DNA of 53,438 nt from Lachnospiraceae bacterium (GTDB lineage Bacteria; Bacillota; Clostridia; Lachnospirales; Lachnospiraceae). Below are positions 42,552-51,924 of the stretch, piece after piece (within the stretch, counting starts at the first letter, position 1; each line of letters opens with the position of its first letter). The stretch is taken from contig JAEEUS010000012.1 of the NCBI GenBank assembly GCA_016290615.1, positions 1 to 53,438 of the forward strand, written 5' to 3'. Under the pieces are notes generated by a model that worked only from the letters and a program-made list of their open reading frames with translations, did not search any database and had not been told where the DNA came from. Position numbers and translations under genes: made by a program.

Positions 42552-42588
42552 TTATTATGTAAACACTCTCGTTTACGGAAGGAATAAG

Positions 42589-42894
42589 ATGAGTAACAGA
42601 TATCTAAGAGTCAGAAGAAAACAGAACAGATTCAGCGTTATGCTTATAATCATAGTGCTGATAATGCTGATGGCAGTTGTTTCATATAATAAGCACAATT
42701 TAAGAAGCAGGTGCGAGTCATATCAGAAACAGGAAGAGATGCTTCTTGAGCAGATTGCAAAAGAGGAAGCCAGAAGCGAAGAGATCGCCGAATATGCAAA
42801 ATATACAAAGACCAAGAAGTATGCCGAAGAGGTTGCAAAAGAAAAACTTGGACTTGTCAATGAAAATGAGATAATATTTAAGACAGAGAATTAA
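42589..42894 (+). CDS. divIC: Septum formation initiator (DivIC/FtsL-like)
   Basis: The protein has 101 residues. A basic N-terminus (RYLRVRRKQNR) is followed by one membrane helix (about 16-34), a coiled coil (about 37-72; YQKQEEMLLEQIAKEEAR) and the C-terminal YAEEVAKEKLGLVNENE motif typical of DivIC. It binds FtsL and DivIB in the divisome outside the membrane. GGAAGGAAT precedes the ATG. Neighbours rqcP and tilS support the call. Confidence 0.9.
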   Translation: MSNRYLRVRRKQNRFSVMLIIIVLIMLMAVVSYNKHNLRSRCESYQKQEEMLLEQIAKEEARSEEIAEYAKYTKTKKYAEEVAKEKLGLVNENEIIFKTEN

Positions 42895-42926
42895 ACCTTT
42901 GATGATGATCAAAGGTTTTTATTTTT
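42893..42926 (+). terminator. Hairpin with T-tract after divIC
   Basis: AAACCTTTGAT (42893-42903), loop GATG, ATCAAAGGTTT (42908-42918), then TTATTTTT. It overlaps the divIC stop codon and lies 15 bases before tilS, so read-through may be regulated. Confidence 0.8.
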
Positions 42927-42941
42927 AGAGAAAGAAAAACA

Positions 42942-44306
42942 ATGATAAAAACTGTAAGAGACTATATAAAACAATATAACATGATACTTCCGGGTGACGA
43001 GATTATTGCCGGGATCTCCGGAGGTGCGGATTCTGTATGCATGTTTCTTCAGCTTATTGAGTATAGAAAAGAATGCGAATTTGATCTGAAAGTCGTTCAT
43101 ATCAATCATATGATAAGAGAAGACGCCGGTGAGGATGCTGCATTTGTAAGGGAGCTTTGTGAAAGATACGGTGTTGAATTTTATCTTTTTAACGAGGATG
43201 TCACAAAGCTTTCACAGGATAAGGGCATATCCACCGAGGAGGCCGGAAGAGAAGTAAGATATGAGCGTTTCAGACAGGTTATGAGCTCAAAACGATCAAA
43301 GATAGCCGTTGCTCATAACAAGAACGATGTATCAGAGACCGTTCTGTTTAACATATTCAGGGGAACTGGGATCGAGGGTCTTGCATCTCTTTCGCCTGTA
43401 AACGGAGATATAATAAGACCGCTTCTTGGTATTACCAGGGATGAGATAGAGGCTTATCTTTCCAAGAAAGGCCAGAAGTTTAATATTGATTCGACTAATG
43501 CGGAATGTGATTATGCCCGCAATAAGATAAGAAATGTCATGCTTCCTTATGCGGAGGAAAACATTTCCGCAAAGAGTACGCAGCACATAGCAGATCTGTC
43601 AGACAAGATGCTTTTGATACGGGAGTATATCAAAAAAGAAACAAGTAAGGCTTATCTGCTTGCGGTTACTGAATATGAAGGCTATTCACAGATAAATCTG
43701 AGGATATTTTCTGACCTTGATCCCATGCTTAAGAGAGAGGTTCTCCTTCTTGTCATGGAAAAGCTCACTCCGCACAGAAAGGATATAACAAGTCAGCACA
43801 TATCATCGCTTCTTGATGTTACTTTAAAGGACGGTGAAAAGAGAATAGATCTTCCCTATGATCTTGAAGCTGTAAAACAGTATGATACGCTGACTGTAAG
43901 AAAGAGCATTAAAGATAAGAAAGAAGCTTTTGAATATGAAATAGGAAGTGACGGCAAAATCACTCTGCCGGATAAAAGGACACTTAGCGTGCGTGTCTTT
44001 GACAGGGATGAGAGTGCCCTTATTGAGCGAAAAACATATACTAAATGGTTTGATTATGATAAAATAATTAATTGCGTGAAGGTAAGAAACAGAAGAACGG
44101 GCGACTATATTACCATAAACAGCGACATGGATAAAAAGTCCCTTAAAGACTATCTTATCGACAGCAAGGTGGCAAGAGAACAGAGAGACTCAATACCTGT
44201 TATCGCTGACGGCTCCCATATCCTGTGGGTAGTGGGATACAGGATCAGCGAATACTACAAGGTAAGCGATAAAACAAAGAGGATTCTAGAGATAAGCGTT
44301 AATTAG
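42942..44306 (+). CDS. tilS: tRNA(Ile)-lysidine synthetase
   Basis: The protein has 454 residues. The PP-loop ATPase motif is SGGADS (26-31), with HINHMIRED, VAHNKNDVSETVLFNIFRG and DSTNAECDYARNKIRN. The C-terminal domain (about 350-454) is present (LKDYLIDSKV, ILWVVGYRIS). It converts C34 of tRNA-Ile2 to lysidine so it reads AUA. The ribosome site is weak (AGAGAAAG). It is followed by hpt and ftsH in the conserved order. Confidence 0.96.
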   Translation: MIKTVRDYIKQYNMILPGDEIIAGISGGADSVCMFLQLIEYRKECEFDLKVVHINHMIREDAGEDAAFVRELCERYGVEFYLFNEDVTKLSQDKGISTEEAGREVRYERFRQVMSSKRSKIAVAHNKNDVSETVLFNIFRGTGIEGLASLSPVNGDIIRPLLGITRDEIEAYLSKKGQKFNIDSTNAECDYARNKIRNVMLPYAEENISAKSTQHIADLSDKMLLIREYIKKETSKAYLLAVTEYEGYSQINLRIFSDLDPMLKREVLLLVMEKLTPHRKDITSQHISSLLDVTLKDGEKRIDLPYDLEAVKQYDTLTVRKSIKDKKEAFEYEIGSDGKITLPDKRTLSVRVFDRDESALIERKTYTKWFDYDKIINCVKVRNRRTGDYITINSDMDKKSLKDYLIDSKVAREQRDSIPVIADGSHILWVVGYRISEYYKVSDKTKRILEISVN

Positions 44307-44334
44307 CAAAAATTAACGGCGAAAGGAGATCATC

Positions 44335-44862
44335 ATGCCCAAACACCATGTGGAAGAATTCCTTACAGAGGAAGAAGTAGACAAGAAGATCGGCGAGATC
44401 GGAAGGATCATAAGCAAGGACTATGAAGGAAAGAAGATACATCTTGTATGCGTGCTCAGAGGCGGAGCATTCTTTATGTGCGAGCTTGCAAAGAGGATCA
44501 CGGTACCGGTATCCCTGGATTTCATGTCTGTCAGCAGCTACGGCAGCGGAACAGAATCAAGTGGAAATATCAAGATCGTAAAGGATCTTGATGACACGCT
44601 CGAAGGCAAGGATGTTATCATAGTTGAGGATATAATAGATTCGGGAAGGACTCTCAGCAGGCTTATGGAGCTTCTTTCAAGCAGAAAGCCCAACAGCTTA
44701 AGGCTGTGTACGCTGCTTGATAAGCCAGACAGACGTGTTGTGGATGTAAAGGTTGATTACACATGCTTCGAGATCCCGGATGAGTTTGTTGTGGGATACG
44801 GGCTTGATTATGATCAGATGTACAGGAATCTTCCTTATATCGGAATCGTTAAATTTGATTAA
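44335..44862 (+). CDS. hpt: Hypoxanthine-guanine phosphoribosyltransferase
   Basis: The protein has 175 residues. The PRPP-binding motif is VIIVEDIIDSGRTLS. Other signatures are VCVLRGGAFFMCEL, DFMSVSSYGSGT and FVVGYGLDYDQMYRNLPYIG. It salvages hypoxanthine and guanine. AAAGGAG precedes the ATG. It lies 28 bases after tilS and 15 before ftsH. Confidence 0.96.
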   Translation: MPKHHVEEFLTEEEVDKKIGEIGRIISKDYEGKKIHLVCVLRGGAFFMCELAKRITVPVSLDFMSVSSYGSGTESSGNIKIVKDLDDTLEGKDVIIVEDIIDSGRTLSRLMELLSSRKPNSLRLCTLLDKPDRRVVDVKVDYTCFEIPDEFVVGYGLDYDQMYRNLPYIGIVKFD

Positions 44863-44877
44863 AGGCAGGAAAGTAAG

Positions 44878-46683
44878 TTGAATAAAAAGAAATCAGGGAT
44901 AAATGCATATGCGGTGATCTTTATACTGATCATGCTCTTTGCAGGGATTTATGCATATACCAAGGACTCCGGAACAGGTTATACCAAGGCTGAGCTTTAT
45001 TCGGATATAGAGAGCGGTAACATAGCCATGGCTCTTGTTAAGCCTTCATCCGCTGTTCCTAACGGAAAGATAACTGTAATCACAAAGCTGTCTACGGCAA
45101 GACAGACGGTTGTGCTGACTGATATCGACGAAGCTGTTAAGTTAATGGACGAACACGGCGTTTACTATACGGTAAGTGAGGTTGAGGAAGGCAATATCCT
45201 CATGAACTACGTTGTACCTATCATCACTATCGTTGCGGTCATAGTAATGCTGATGATGATTGTCGGAGCCCAGGGAGGCGGCGGTTCAAATGCCAAGATG
45301 ATGAATTTTGGAAAGAGCCGTGCAAAAATGAGCAGCGACACAAAGAAAAAGCTTTCTGATGTAGCCGGTCTTGCAGAGGAAAAAGAAGATCTTGAAGAGA
45401 TAATCGATTTCTTAAGATCGCCTGATAAATACTCAAAGCTCGGCGCAAGAATACCCAAAGGCGTGCTTTTGGAAGGTGCACCAGGTACAGGTAAGACACT
45501 GCTTGCCAAAGCTATTGCCGGAGAGGCAAACGTGCCGTTTTTCAGCATCTCGGGTTCTGATTTTGTTGAGATGTTTGTCGGTGTCGGTGCTAGCCGTGTA
45601 AGAGATCTGTTTGCTGATGCGAAAAAGAATTCTCCGTGTATAGTTTTCATAGATGAGATAGATGCCGTTGCGAGAAGACGTGGAACCGGTATGGGCGGTG
45701 GTCACGATGAGCGTGAACAGACACTCAATCAGCTTTTGGTTGAGATGGACGGTTTTGAAGACAATCAGGGAATAATCGTGCTTGCTGCAACAAACAGAGT
45801 GGATATACTCGATCCCGCGATCCTAAGACCCGGACGATTTGACAGAAAGATAGCTGTCAGCACACCCGATGTAAGAGGAAGAGAAGATATCCTTAAGCTT
45901 CATGCAAAGAACAAGCCGATAGGCAGCGATGTTGATCTTAAGCAGATCGCTCAGACTTCGGCAGGATTTACGGGTGCCGATCTTGAGAACCTTTTAAATG
46001 AAGCAGCAATCCTTGCCGCTAAAAATGACAAGGCATATATAGAGCAGAACGACGTAAAACAGGCATTTATCAAAGTTGGAATAGGAACCGAGAAAAAGAG
46101 CAGGCTTGTATCAGACAAGGAAAAGAAGATCACGGCTTATCATGAATCAGGACATGCCATTTTATTCCACAAGCTTCCCGATGTCGGACCTGTATATACG
46201 GTTTCTATCATTCCTACAGGACAGGGAGCAGCCGGTTATACGATGCCTCTTCCTGAAAAGGATGAGATGTTCCATACCAAAGGACATATGCTGCAGGATA
46301 TCATGGTGCTTCTTGGAGGCCGTATCGCTGAAGAGATCGTATTTGATGACATTACGACAGGCGCTTCTAACGATATCATGCGTGCTACCAAAGTTGCACG
46401 TAAGATGGTAACCAAGTACGGCATGAGTGACAATATCGGTGTCATCTGCTATGACAATGACGATGATGAGGTATTCATAGGACGTGACCTGGCACATGCC
46501 AAGAGCTACAGTGAATATATCACCGGTGAGATAGACAAGGAAGTTAAACGTATCATTGATGACTGCTATGCAAAGGCAAAGGCTATCATCCTTGAGAACA
46601 GAGACGTTCTTGAAAAGAGCGCTGAGCTTCTGATAGAGAAAGAAAAGATTACAAGAGAAGAATTCGAGGCATTATTTGTATAA
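44878..46683 (+). CDS. ftsH: ATP-dependent zinc metalloprotease FtsH
   Basis: The protein has 601 residues with a TTG start after GGCAGGAAAG. Two membrane segments (about 12-27 and 112-130) frame a short outer domain. The AAA domain carries Walker A GAPGTGKT (200-207), Walker B IVFIDE (255-260), and the SRH region [19 protein letters not shown]. The protease site HESGH is at 422-426. It degrades misfolded membrane and regulatory proteins. It ends the rqcP-divIC-tilS-hpt-ftsH block. Confidence 0.97.
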   Translation: MNKKKSGINAYAVIFILIMLFAGIYAYTKDSGTGYTKAELYSDIESGNIAMALVKPSSAVPNGKITVITKLSTARQTVVLTDIDEAVKLMDEHGVYYTVSEVEEGNILMNYVVPIITIVAVIVMLMMIVGAQGGGGSNAKMMNFGKSRAKMSSDTKKKLSDVAGLAEEKEDLEEIIDFLRSPDKYSKLGARIPKGVLLEGAPGTGKTLLAKAIAGEANVPFFSISGSDFVEMFVGVGASRVRDLFADAKKNSPCIVFIDEIDAVARRRGTGMGGGHDEREQTLNQLLVEMDGFEDNQGIIVLAATNRVDILDPAILRPGRFDRKIAVSTPDVRGREDILKLHAKNKPIGSDVDLKQIAQTSAGFTGADLENLLNEAAILAAKNDKAYIEQNDVKQAFIKVGIGTEKKSRLVSDKEKKITAYHESGHAILFHKLPDVGPVYTVSIIPTGQGAAGYTMPLPEKDEMFHTKGHMLQDIMVLLGGRIAEEIVFDDITTGASNDIMRATKVARKMVTKYGMSDNIGVICYDNDDDEVFIGRDLAHAKSYSEYITGEIDKEVKRIIDDCYAKAKAIILENRDVLEKSAELLIEKEKITREEFEALFV

Positions 46684-46733
46684 CATGCACAAAAAACACT
46701 ATAACCATTTGTGATTTTTGTTAATCCTTTGCA

Positions 46734-46762
46734 TTGTTCAAATATAGGACCTCTGATATTAT
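46734..46762 (+). promoter_or_regulatory. Candidate promoter of a short transcript before trkA
   Basis: TTGTTC (46734-46739), 17 bases, then TATTAT (46757-46762) with an extended TG at 46754-46755. The predicted start is near 46769, about 60 bases before a strong terminator. Confidence 0.5.
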
Positions 46763-46768
46763 ACTACT

Positions 46769-46857
46769 TGTAACCCCCAATACATTTTGTAGTTTTTTGC
46801 TATACCCCATAAGAGAAATACCTTCTCTGAAAAGACAGCTTACCCGCTGTCTTTTTT
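46769..46857 (+). ncRNA. Possible short transcript ending at the 46830 terminator
   Basis: A good promoter and a good terminator enclose about 90 bases with no ORF. It contains three C-rich runs (TAACCCCC, TACCCC, TTACCCG) and a stem AGAGA/TCTCT near 46812-46829. It could be a small RNA or a trkA leader whose read-through is controlled. No expression evidence exists. Confidence 0.3.
46830..46857 (+). terminator. Terminator after ftsH
   Basis: AAAAGACAGC (46830-46839), loop TTACCC, GCTGTCTTTT (46846-46855), more T. It ends the ftsH operon and the candidate short RNA. Confidence 0.93.
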
Positions 46858-46859
46858 AT

Positions 46860-46888
46860 TTGTCTTTTTGTCTCAATGAGACTATAAT
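46860..46888 (+). promoter_or_regulatory. Promoter of trkA with operator in its spacer
   Basis: TTGTCT (46860-46865), 17 bases, TATAAT (46883-46888). The spacer ends with the perfect inverted repeat GTCTC-AAT-GAGAC (46870-46882), touching the -10 box. This is a good position for repressor binding. Confidence 0.7.
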
Positions 46889-46919
46889 TAGCAAAGAGTA
46901 CATCATTAGGTGGAAAGAC

Positions 46920-48311
46920 ATGTTTGGAAAAAGAAAAGAAACCACAGAAGGTCTAAATATCATAATAGTGGGCGGAGGCAAAGTCGGCGTTACTCTTGTC
47001 GAGCAGCTCGCCCAGGAAGGTCATGATATCACTATCATTGATCAGAATGCAAAAGTTGTGGAGAGCATAACCAATACCTATGATGCCATGGGAGTTATAG
47101 GTAACGGCGCAAGCTATTCCACACAGGTGGAAGCCGGTATTGAAAATGCCGACCTCTTTATAGCGGTCACCAATTCGGATGAACTTAATCTTCTCTGCTG
47201 TACAGTTGCAAAACGTGCCGGCAACCTTGCGGCTATAGCAAGAGTCAGAACCCCTGATTACAGCAAGGAAGTCGACTACTTCATTGAAAAGCTTGGACTT
47301 GCGATGATCATCAATCCTGATTTTGTATCATCCAGGGTGATGGCCAAGATCCTTACACTTCCTACTGCTCTCGATGTCACATCCTTCTCGCATGGAAAAG
47401 TAAATCTGGTACGTATCGAACTGCCGCAGGATAATCCTCTCTGCAACAGGACAATAGCTGAACTTGGCAGGGATGGTATTATACAGCAGACAGTCATATG
47501 CGCAATAGAGCGTGACGGCAAGGTTCATATCCCGTCTGGTGATTTTATCATAAGGCCCGGAGATATCATTTCATTTGCTGCATCTCAGAGAGAATCAAGA
47601 CAGTTTTTAAAGAGAATAGGCTTTAAGACCGGACAGGTTAAGACATGTATGATAGTCGGAGGCGGAAGAGCAGGCTATTATGCAGCTGAGCTTTTAATAA
47701 AAGCAGGTATAAATGTCCGTATCATAGAAACAAACCAAAATAGATGCGAACGTCTTTCGGAGCTTCTTCCCGAAGCGACCATTATCCATGGAGACGGCAC
47801 GAGCGAGGAGCTTCTTAAGGAAGAAGGAATAGAGGATGTTGATGCATTTATACCTCTGACGGGTATAGATGAAGAGAACATACTCTTGTCTTTGCATGCA
47901 AAGAAGGTTTCACATGCAAAGGTAATAACAAGGCTTACCAGAAACAACTTTATGGAAGTTGTCAGCGGCCTTGATCTGGGAAGCGTGCTTTATCCGAAAT
48001 ATATCACCTCCGAAGCCATAATCGCATATGTGCGTGCAAGAAACAATTCCAAGGGCTGCAACATAGAAACCCTTTATCATATGTTTGATTCCAGAGCTGA
48101 GGCGATAGAATTCAAGGTTGAAAAAGAAAGTGAGGTTGTGGATGTTCCGCTTTCAAAGCTTTCGCTTAAGAAGGATCTGCTCATAGCTTTCATCAACCGA
48201 AACGGAAAGATCATCATCCCCAAAGGTCAGGATATGATAAAAGTTAAAGATACTGTCATGATCGTGACCACACATAAGGGATTTAAGGATATTCAGGATA
48301 TACTGGCTTGA
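46920..48311 (+). CDS. trkA: Trk potassium uptake regulator TrkA
   Basis: The protein has 463 residues from the ATG at 46920, chosen because AGGTGGAAAG precedes it and the promoter start is near 46895; the longer frame upstream crosses the terminator. It has two tandem RCK units: Rossmann motifs GGGKVGVTLVEQLA and GGGRAGYYAAELLI, each followed by a TrkA-C domain. It gates the TrkH channel in response to NAD(H) or adenine nucleotides. trkH follows after 17 bases. Confidence 0.96.
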   Translation: MFGKRKETTEGLNIIIVGGGKVGVTLVEQLAQEGHDITIIDQNAKVVESITNTYDAMGVIGNGASYSTQVEAGIENADLFIAVTNSDELNLLCCTVAKRAGNLAAIARVRTPDYSKEVDYFIEKLGLAMIINPDFVSSRVMAKILTLPTALDVTSFSHGKVNLVRIELPQDNPLCNRTIAELGRDGIIQQTVICAIERDGKVHIPSGDFIIRPGDIISFAASQRESRQFLKRIGFKTGQVKTCMIVGGGRAGYYAAELLIKAGINVRIIETNQNRCERLSELLPEATIIHGDGTSEELLKEEGIEDVDAFIPLTGIDEENILLSLHAKKVSHAKVITRLTRNNFMEVVSGLDLGSVLYPKYITSEAIIAYVRARNNSKGCNIETLYHMFDSRAEAIEFKVEKESEVVDVPLSKLSLKKDLLIAFINRNGKIIIPKGQDMIKVKDTVMIVTTHKGFKDIQDILA

Positions 48312-48328
48312 AACAAAGGTAAGACACT

Positions 48329-49801
48329 ATGAATAGTTCCATGATACGAGTCATACTCGGACATGTTTTAAGAATCGAGGCCGCATTCATGTTGCTGCCT
48401 TGTATCATAGCGCTGATATACGGGGAAAGAGAAGGGTATACATATCTTATTGTTGCAGGCGCATGTGCACTGACAGGTGTTCTTATGTCTGTAATTAAGA
48501 AACCTTCAGACACTGCTCTGTATCTTAAAGAAGGGTGCGTGGCAACTGCTCTCAGCTGGATAATGCTGAGTCTGTTCGGCGCACTTCCGTTTTGTCTGAC
48601 TGGAGAGATCCCGTCTTATGTGGATTCTCTTTTTGAGACCATATCCGGATTTACGACTACCGGAGCATCGATACTTAACGATGTAGAAAGTCTTTCCTAT
48701 ACATCCTTGTTCTGGAGAAGCTTTACGCACTGGATCGGAGGTATGGGAGTACTCGTCTTCTTGCTTGCGATCATTCCCTTAAGCGGCGGATCCAATATCA
48801 ATCTGATGAGGGCGGAAAGCCCCGGTCCTTCAGTCGGCAAGCTGGTTCCAAAGATCAAATCTTCTGCACGCATTTTGTATGTTATCTATTTTATCATGAC
48901 TATTGCTGAGATGGGACTTCTTACCATCGGAGGCATGAAGCCGTTTCATGCGATAACACTCAGCATGGGTACAGCCGGAACGGGAGGTTTCGGTGTTTTA
49001 AACAGTTCGATCGCGTCATACTCACCATACTGCCAGTGGGTCATAACCGTGTTTATGATCTTGTTTGGAGTAAACTTCAATGCCTTTTATTTCATTCTTA
49101 TAGGAAAGGTTAGAAAGTTCTTCGAAGTTGAAGAAGTAAGATGGTATCTCGGTATAATCCTTGCTGCTATACTCATGGTATCGATAAATATTCAGGGAGT
49201 ATACGGAAGCTTTTCAGAGACAGTAAGAAATGCCGCTTTCCAGGTAGCATCCATTATCACTACAACGGGATATTCCACAACGGATTTTAATGTATGGCCG
49301 ATGTTCAGCAAGGTAATACTTGTAGTGCTGATGTTTATCGGAGCCTGTGCGGGCAGTACCGGAGGCGGTATAAAGGTCTCAAGAATAGTAATCATGCTAA
49401 AGACCGTTAAAAAGGAGTTGAATAATTACAGCCATCCAAAGAGCATAAAGAAGATAATGTTTGAAAAGAAGGCTGTAGAGCATGAAGTGCTCAGAGCCAT
49501 AAATGTATATCTTATAACATTCATCATTGTTTTTACATCGTCGCTTACTCTGCTGTCATTTGAAAACCACGATTTTTCAACGACATTTACCGCAGTTGCG
49601 GCCACTATAAACAATATCGGTCCGGGACTTAACATGGTAGGACCTACAGGCAATTTCGCGTTCTGGAGCATTCCTTCAAAGTTTGTTCTGATGATAGACA
49701 TGCTTGCCGGAAGACTTGAACTCTTCCCGCTTCTGATACTGTTCAGTCCCAAGGTATTGAAAGAACTCGTAATAGACAGTTTTACAAAAAAGAGGAAATA
49801 A
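48329..49801 (+). CDS. trkH: Trk potassium uptake channel TrkH
   Basis: The protein has 490 residues with about ten membrane helices in four pore repeats. Selectivity-filter-like turns are visible: TTTGASIL, GTAGTGGFG, TTTGYSTTDF and INNIGPGL. It transports potassium and needs TrkA. It follows trkA by 17 bases with AAAGGT before the ATG. It ends immediately at the start of the next gene. Confidence 0.96.
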   Translation: MNSSMIRVILGHVLRIEAAFMLLPCIIALIYGEREGYTYLIVAGACALTGVLMSVIKKPSDTALYLKEGCVATALSWIMLSLFGALPFCLTGEIPSYVDSLFETISGFTTTGASILNDVESLSYTSLFWRSFTHWIGGMGVLVFLLAIIPLSGGSNINLMRAESPGPSVGKLVPKIKSSARILYVIYFIMTIAEMGLLTIGGMKPFHAITLSMGTAGTGGFGVLNSSIASYSPYCQWVITVFMILFGVNFNAFYFILIGKVRKFFEVEEVRWYLGIILAAILMVSINIQGVYGSFSETVRNAAFQVASIITTTGYSTTDFNVWPMFSKVILVVLMFIGACAGSTGGGIKVSRIVIMLKTVKKELNNYSHPKSIKKIMFEKKAVEHEVLRAINVYLITFIIVFTSSLTLLSFENHDFSTTFTAVAATINNIGPGLNMVGPTGNFAFWSIPSKFVLMIDMLAGRLELFPLLILFSPKVLKELVIDSFTKKRK

Positions 49802-50938
49802 ATGAGTAAGGAAGCATATAATCCGGAAAACATTAAAGAAAACAGAGACAGGATCATAATAAAGACCAGCATCTTGGGTATAGCAGCCAACATTTTCCTG
49901 TCGGCAATAAAAGCAATCTTCGGACTGATGGCAAATTCCATAGCGATCATACTTGATGCTGTCAATAACTTAAGCGATGCTCTTTCTTCCGTCATCACGA
50001 TAGTAGGTACAAAACTGGCATCAAAAAAGCCGGATAAGAAACACCCTCTGGGATACGGAAGGATCGAGTATTTAAGTGCCATGACGGTTGCTGCTATCGT
50101 ACTGTATGCCGGCATCACTTCACTGGTGGAATCGATCAAAAAGATAATAAGACCGGAAACTGCAGATTACAGCACGGTTACACTAATCATTATTGTAGCT
50201 GCTGTCATAGTCAAGCTGATACTCGGAAGGTATGTAACGAGCGTAGGCAAAAAGGTTAATTCGGGTTCACTGATAGCTTCTGGAAAGGATGCGAGCTTTG
50301 ATGCAATCCTTTCGGCATCCGTTCTGCTGTCTGCAATAATATATCTTATGTGGAATGTAAGTCTGGAAGCCTATGTGGGAGTTGTCATATCCGTAATTAT
50401 CATAAAATCCGGATTAGAGATGCTTACAGAAACACTTGATGAGATTATAGGCAAGCGTGTTGACAGAGGTCTTGTTAAGGAGCTGAAAAGGACAATCTGC
50501 GAAGAAGAAGAGGTATCAGGTGCATATGATCTCATACTTCACAGCTACGGACCTGACAGATATGTGGGATCGGTGCATATCGAGATACCGGATACACTGA
50601 CAGCTGAAGAGATAGACAGTCTGGAAAGAAGGATAGCGCAGAATGTGCTCAAAAAACACGGAGTCCTTTTAGGCGGAATAGGTATATATTCAGTCAACTC
50701 CAAGGATGATAAGATAAAAAAGATGCGTTCCGATATAACGCATCTTATAGTTCAGCATGAAGGAATCCTTCAGATACACGGATTCTATGTTGATCTTGAG
50801 AAAAAAGCGATAAGCTTTGATGTAGTGCTTGACTACGGTGTGGATGACAGACAAAAGCTGTTTGCTCAGATAAGAAACGAAGTTGAAAGCGCATATCCCG
50901 AATATACGCTCAACATGGCACTTGATATCGATGTCTAG
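49802..50938 (+). CDS. Cation diffusion facilitator (CDF) transporter
   Basis: The protein has 378 residues. The N-terminal six-helix part carries DAVNNLSDALSS (metal-site Asp residues) and KKHPLGYGRIEYLS. The C-terminal cytosolic ferredoxin-like domain (about 220-300) has HSYGPDRYVGSVHIEIP, followed by an extra domain of about 70 residues. It exports divalent cations such as zinc or manganese in exchange for protons. Its ATG follows the trkH stop with no gap, so the two are translationally coupled. Its end overlaps the convergent SGNH gene by 4 bases. Confidence 0.94.
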   Translation: MSKEAYNPENIKENRDRIIIKTSILGIAANIFLSAIKAIFGLMANSIAIILDAVNNLSDALSSVITIVGTKLASKKPDKKHPLGYGRIEYLSAMTVAAIVLYAGITSLVESIKKIIRPETADYSTVTLIIIVAAVIVKLILGRYVTSVGKKVNSGSLIASGKDASFDAILSASVLLSAIIYLMWNVSLEAYVGVVISVIIIKSGLEMLTETLDEIIGKRVDRGLVKELKRTICEEEEVSGAYDLILHSYGPDRYVGSVHIEIPDTLTAEEIDSLERRIAQNVLKKHGVLLGGIGIYSVNSKDDKIKKMRSDITHLIVQHEGILQIHGFYVDLEKKAISFDVVLDYGVDDRQKLFAQIRNEVESAYPEYTLNMALDIDV

Positions 50939-51915
50939 CGCCTTACTCCGTTAAACACAAAGCCGTGCTGAAGCAGATAATCACACCATAAAGAATAATA
51001 CTTGGCATAGAGATGAACCTGATCGAATGAGTATCCGTCGGTCAGGTTTCCGTTTTCATCACATACAGCCTCATTAATATCTATATAGTAAATGTACCAG
51101 TCATTAGCCAGAGTAGCGAGTTTTTCGTTACGTGCGGTGATATTGGTGTTGTTGATCGAAGGGTGGGAAGCCGATTTCTGGGCGCCCACTTTCATTATGC
51201 CCTGAACAATGATTATTGCATCCGGCTGCCAGCGATGGATCTGATCTACTACTTCCGTATACTTTTCAAAATAAGTATTAATGTTTGAACCGCATTCATT
51301 TATTCCGAGCATTATATATACCTTGCCGTAGCGTGAGCTTGAGAGAACTTCACGTGCAGTGGTATGCTGTATGTCTCCAAACGATATATCCCTGTCGAGA
51401 CAGTCATAGATGGTCATGCCGACATCGGCAAGATAGTCGCAGTTATCCCATCCTGAGTAAAGCTGCAGTCCGACGGTACGTGAATCGCCTAAGAATACAG
51501 CATCGTTAAAGTAGGACTGATCTACAGGCTGCTCAACATAGTATGTAGAAGGCTGGCTTGCAGCTATTATATCCTCGAGCGGTTCGCCGTAGATGGGAGT
51601 AGGTGTCGGCTCGTCCATTACAGAAAGCACTTCAGCTGATTCTTCTGAAACGCCTGAAGAAGTAACGTTTGGCAGCGCTATCTCCGCAGTCTCGTTTTCC
51701 ATGACTACGGTGTGAGATGCCTTGCGGGGGTTTAAAAGCGTCTGTTCAATTGTATCTGCCAGTGAAGTGACTCCGGCTAGCATCGTATCACCCTGAACTG
51801 CAAAATACGGAAAGTATATCTGCAGTGTACGCGAAGACTGCGTTGCAAGGAACATGATTAGCAGTGTAGCGTATATGAATACGAAAAGCGGAGCTCTTTG
51901 AAATATCTTTTTCAC
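50935..51915 (-). CDS. SGNH/GDSL-type hydrolase, membrane-anchored
   Basis: The protein has 326 residues. N-terminal membrane anchor (about 8-25), a long Ser/Thr/Pro linker to about 135, then an SGNH domain: Ser145 in FLGDSRT, Asn in LGINECG, and the Asp-His pair D298/H301 (FDQVHL). It is outside the membrane. It follows an MBOAT gene by 9 bases; such pairs move acyl groups through the membrane and place them on surface polymers. It is therefore probably the acyl-transferring or esterase partner. The target polymer is unknown. Confidence 0.92.
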   Translation of the reverse strand: MKKIFQRAPLFVFIYATLLIMFLATQSSRTLQIYFPYFAVQGDTMLAGVTSLADTIEQTLLNPRKASHTVVMENETAEIALPNVTSSGVSEESAEVLSVMDEPTPTPIYGEPLEDIIAASQPSTYYVEQPVDQSYFNDAVFLGDSRTVGLQLYSGWDNCDYLADVGMTIYDCLDRDISFGDIQHTTAREVLSSSRYGKVYIMLGINECGSNINTYFEKYTEVVDQIHRWQPDAIIIVQGIMKVGAQKSASHPSINNTNITARNEKLATLANDWYIYYIDINEAVCDENGNLTDGYSFDQVHLYAKYYSLWCDYLLQHGFVFNGVRR

Positions 51916-51924
51916 AAAATCTCC

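Larger units (their letters stand above)
42421..42564 (+). repeat. Direct repeat TTATGTAAAC flanking the divIC promoters
   Basis: TTATGTAAAC occurs at 42421-42430 and again at 42555-42564. The two copies flank two candidate promoters. They may be chance, or binding sites for one regulator. Confidence 0.3.

Noticed and set aside
46734-46919. N-terminal extension of TrkA by 62 residues
   Set aside because: The extension crosses a strong terminator and the promoter; the ATG at 46920 has a ribosome site and begins at the normal TrkA N-terminus.
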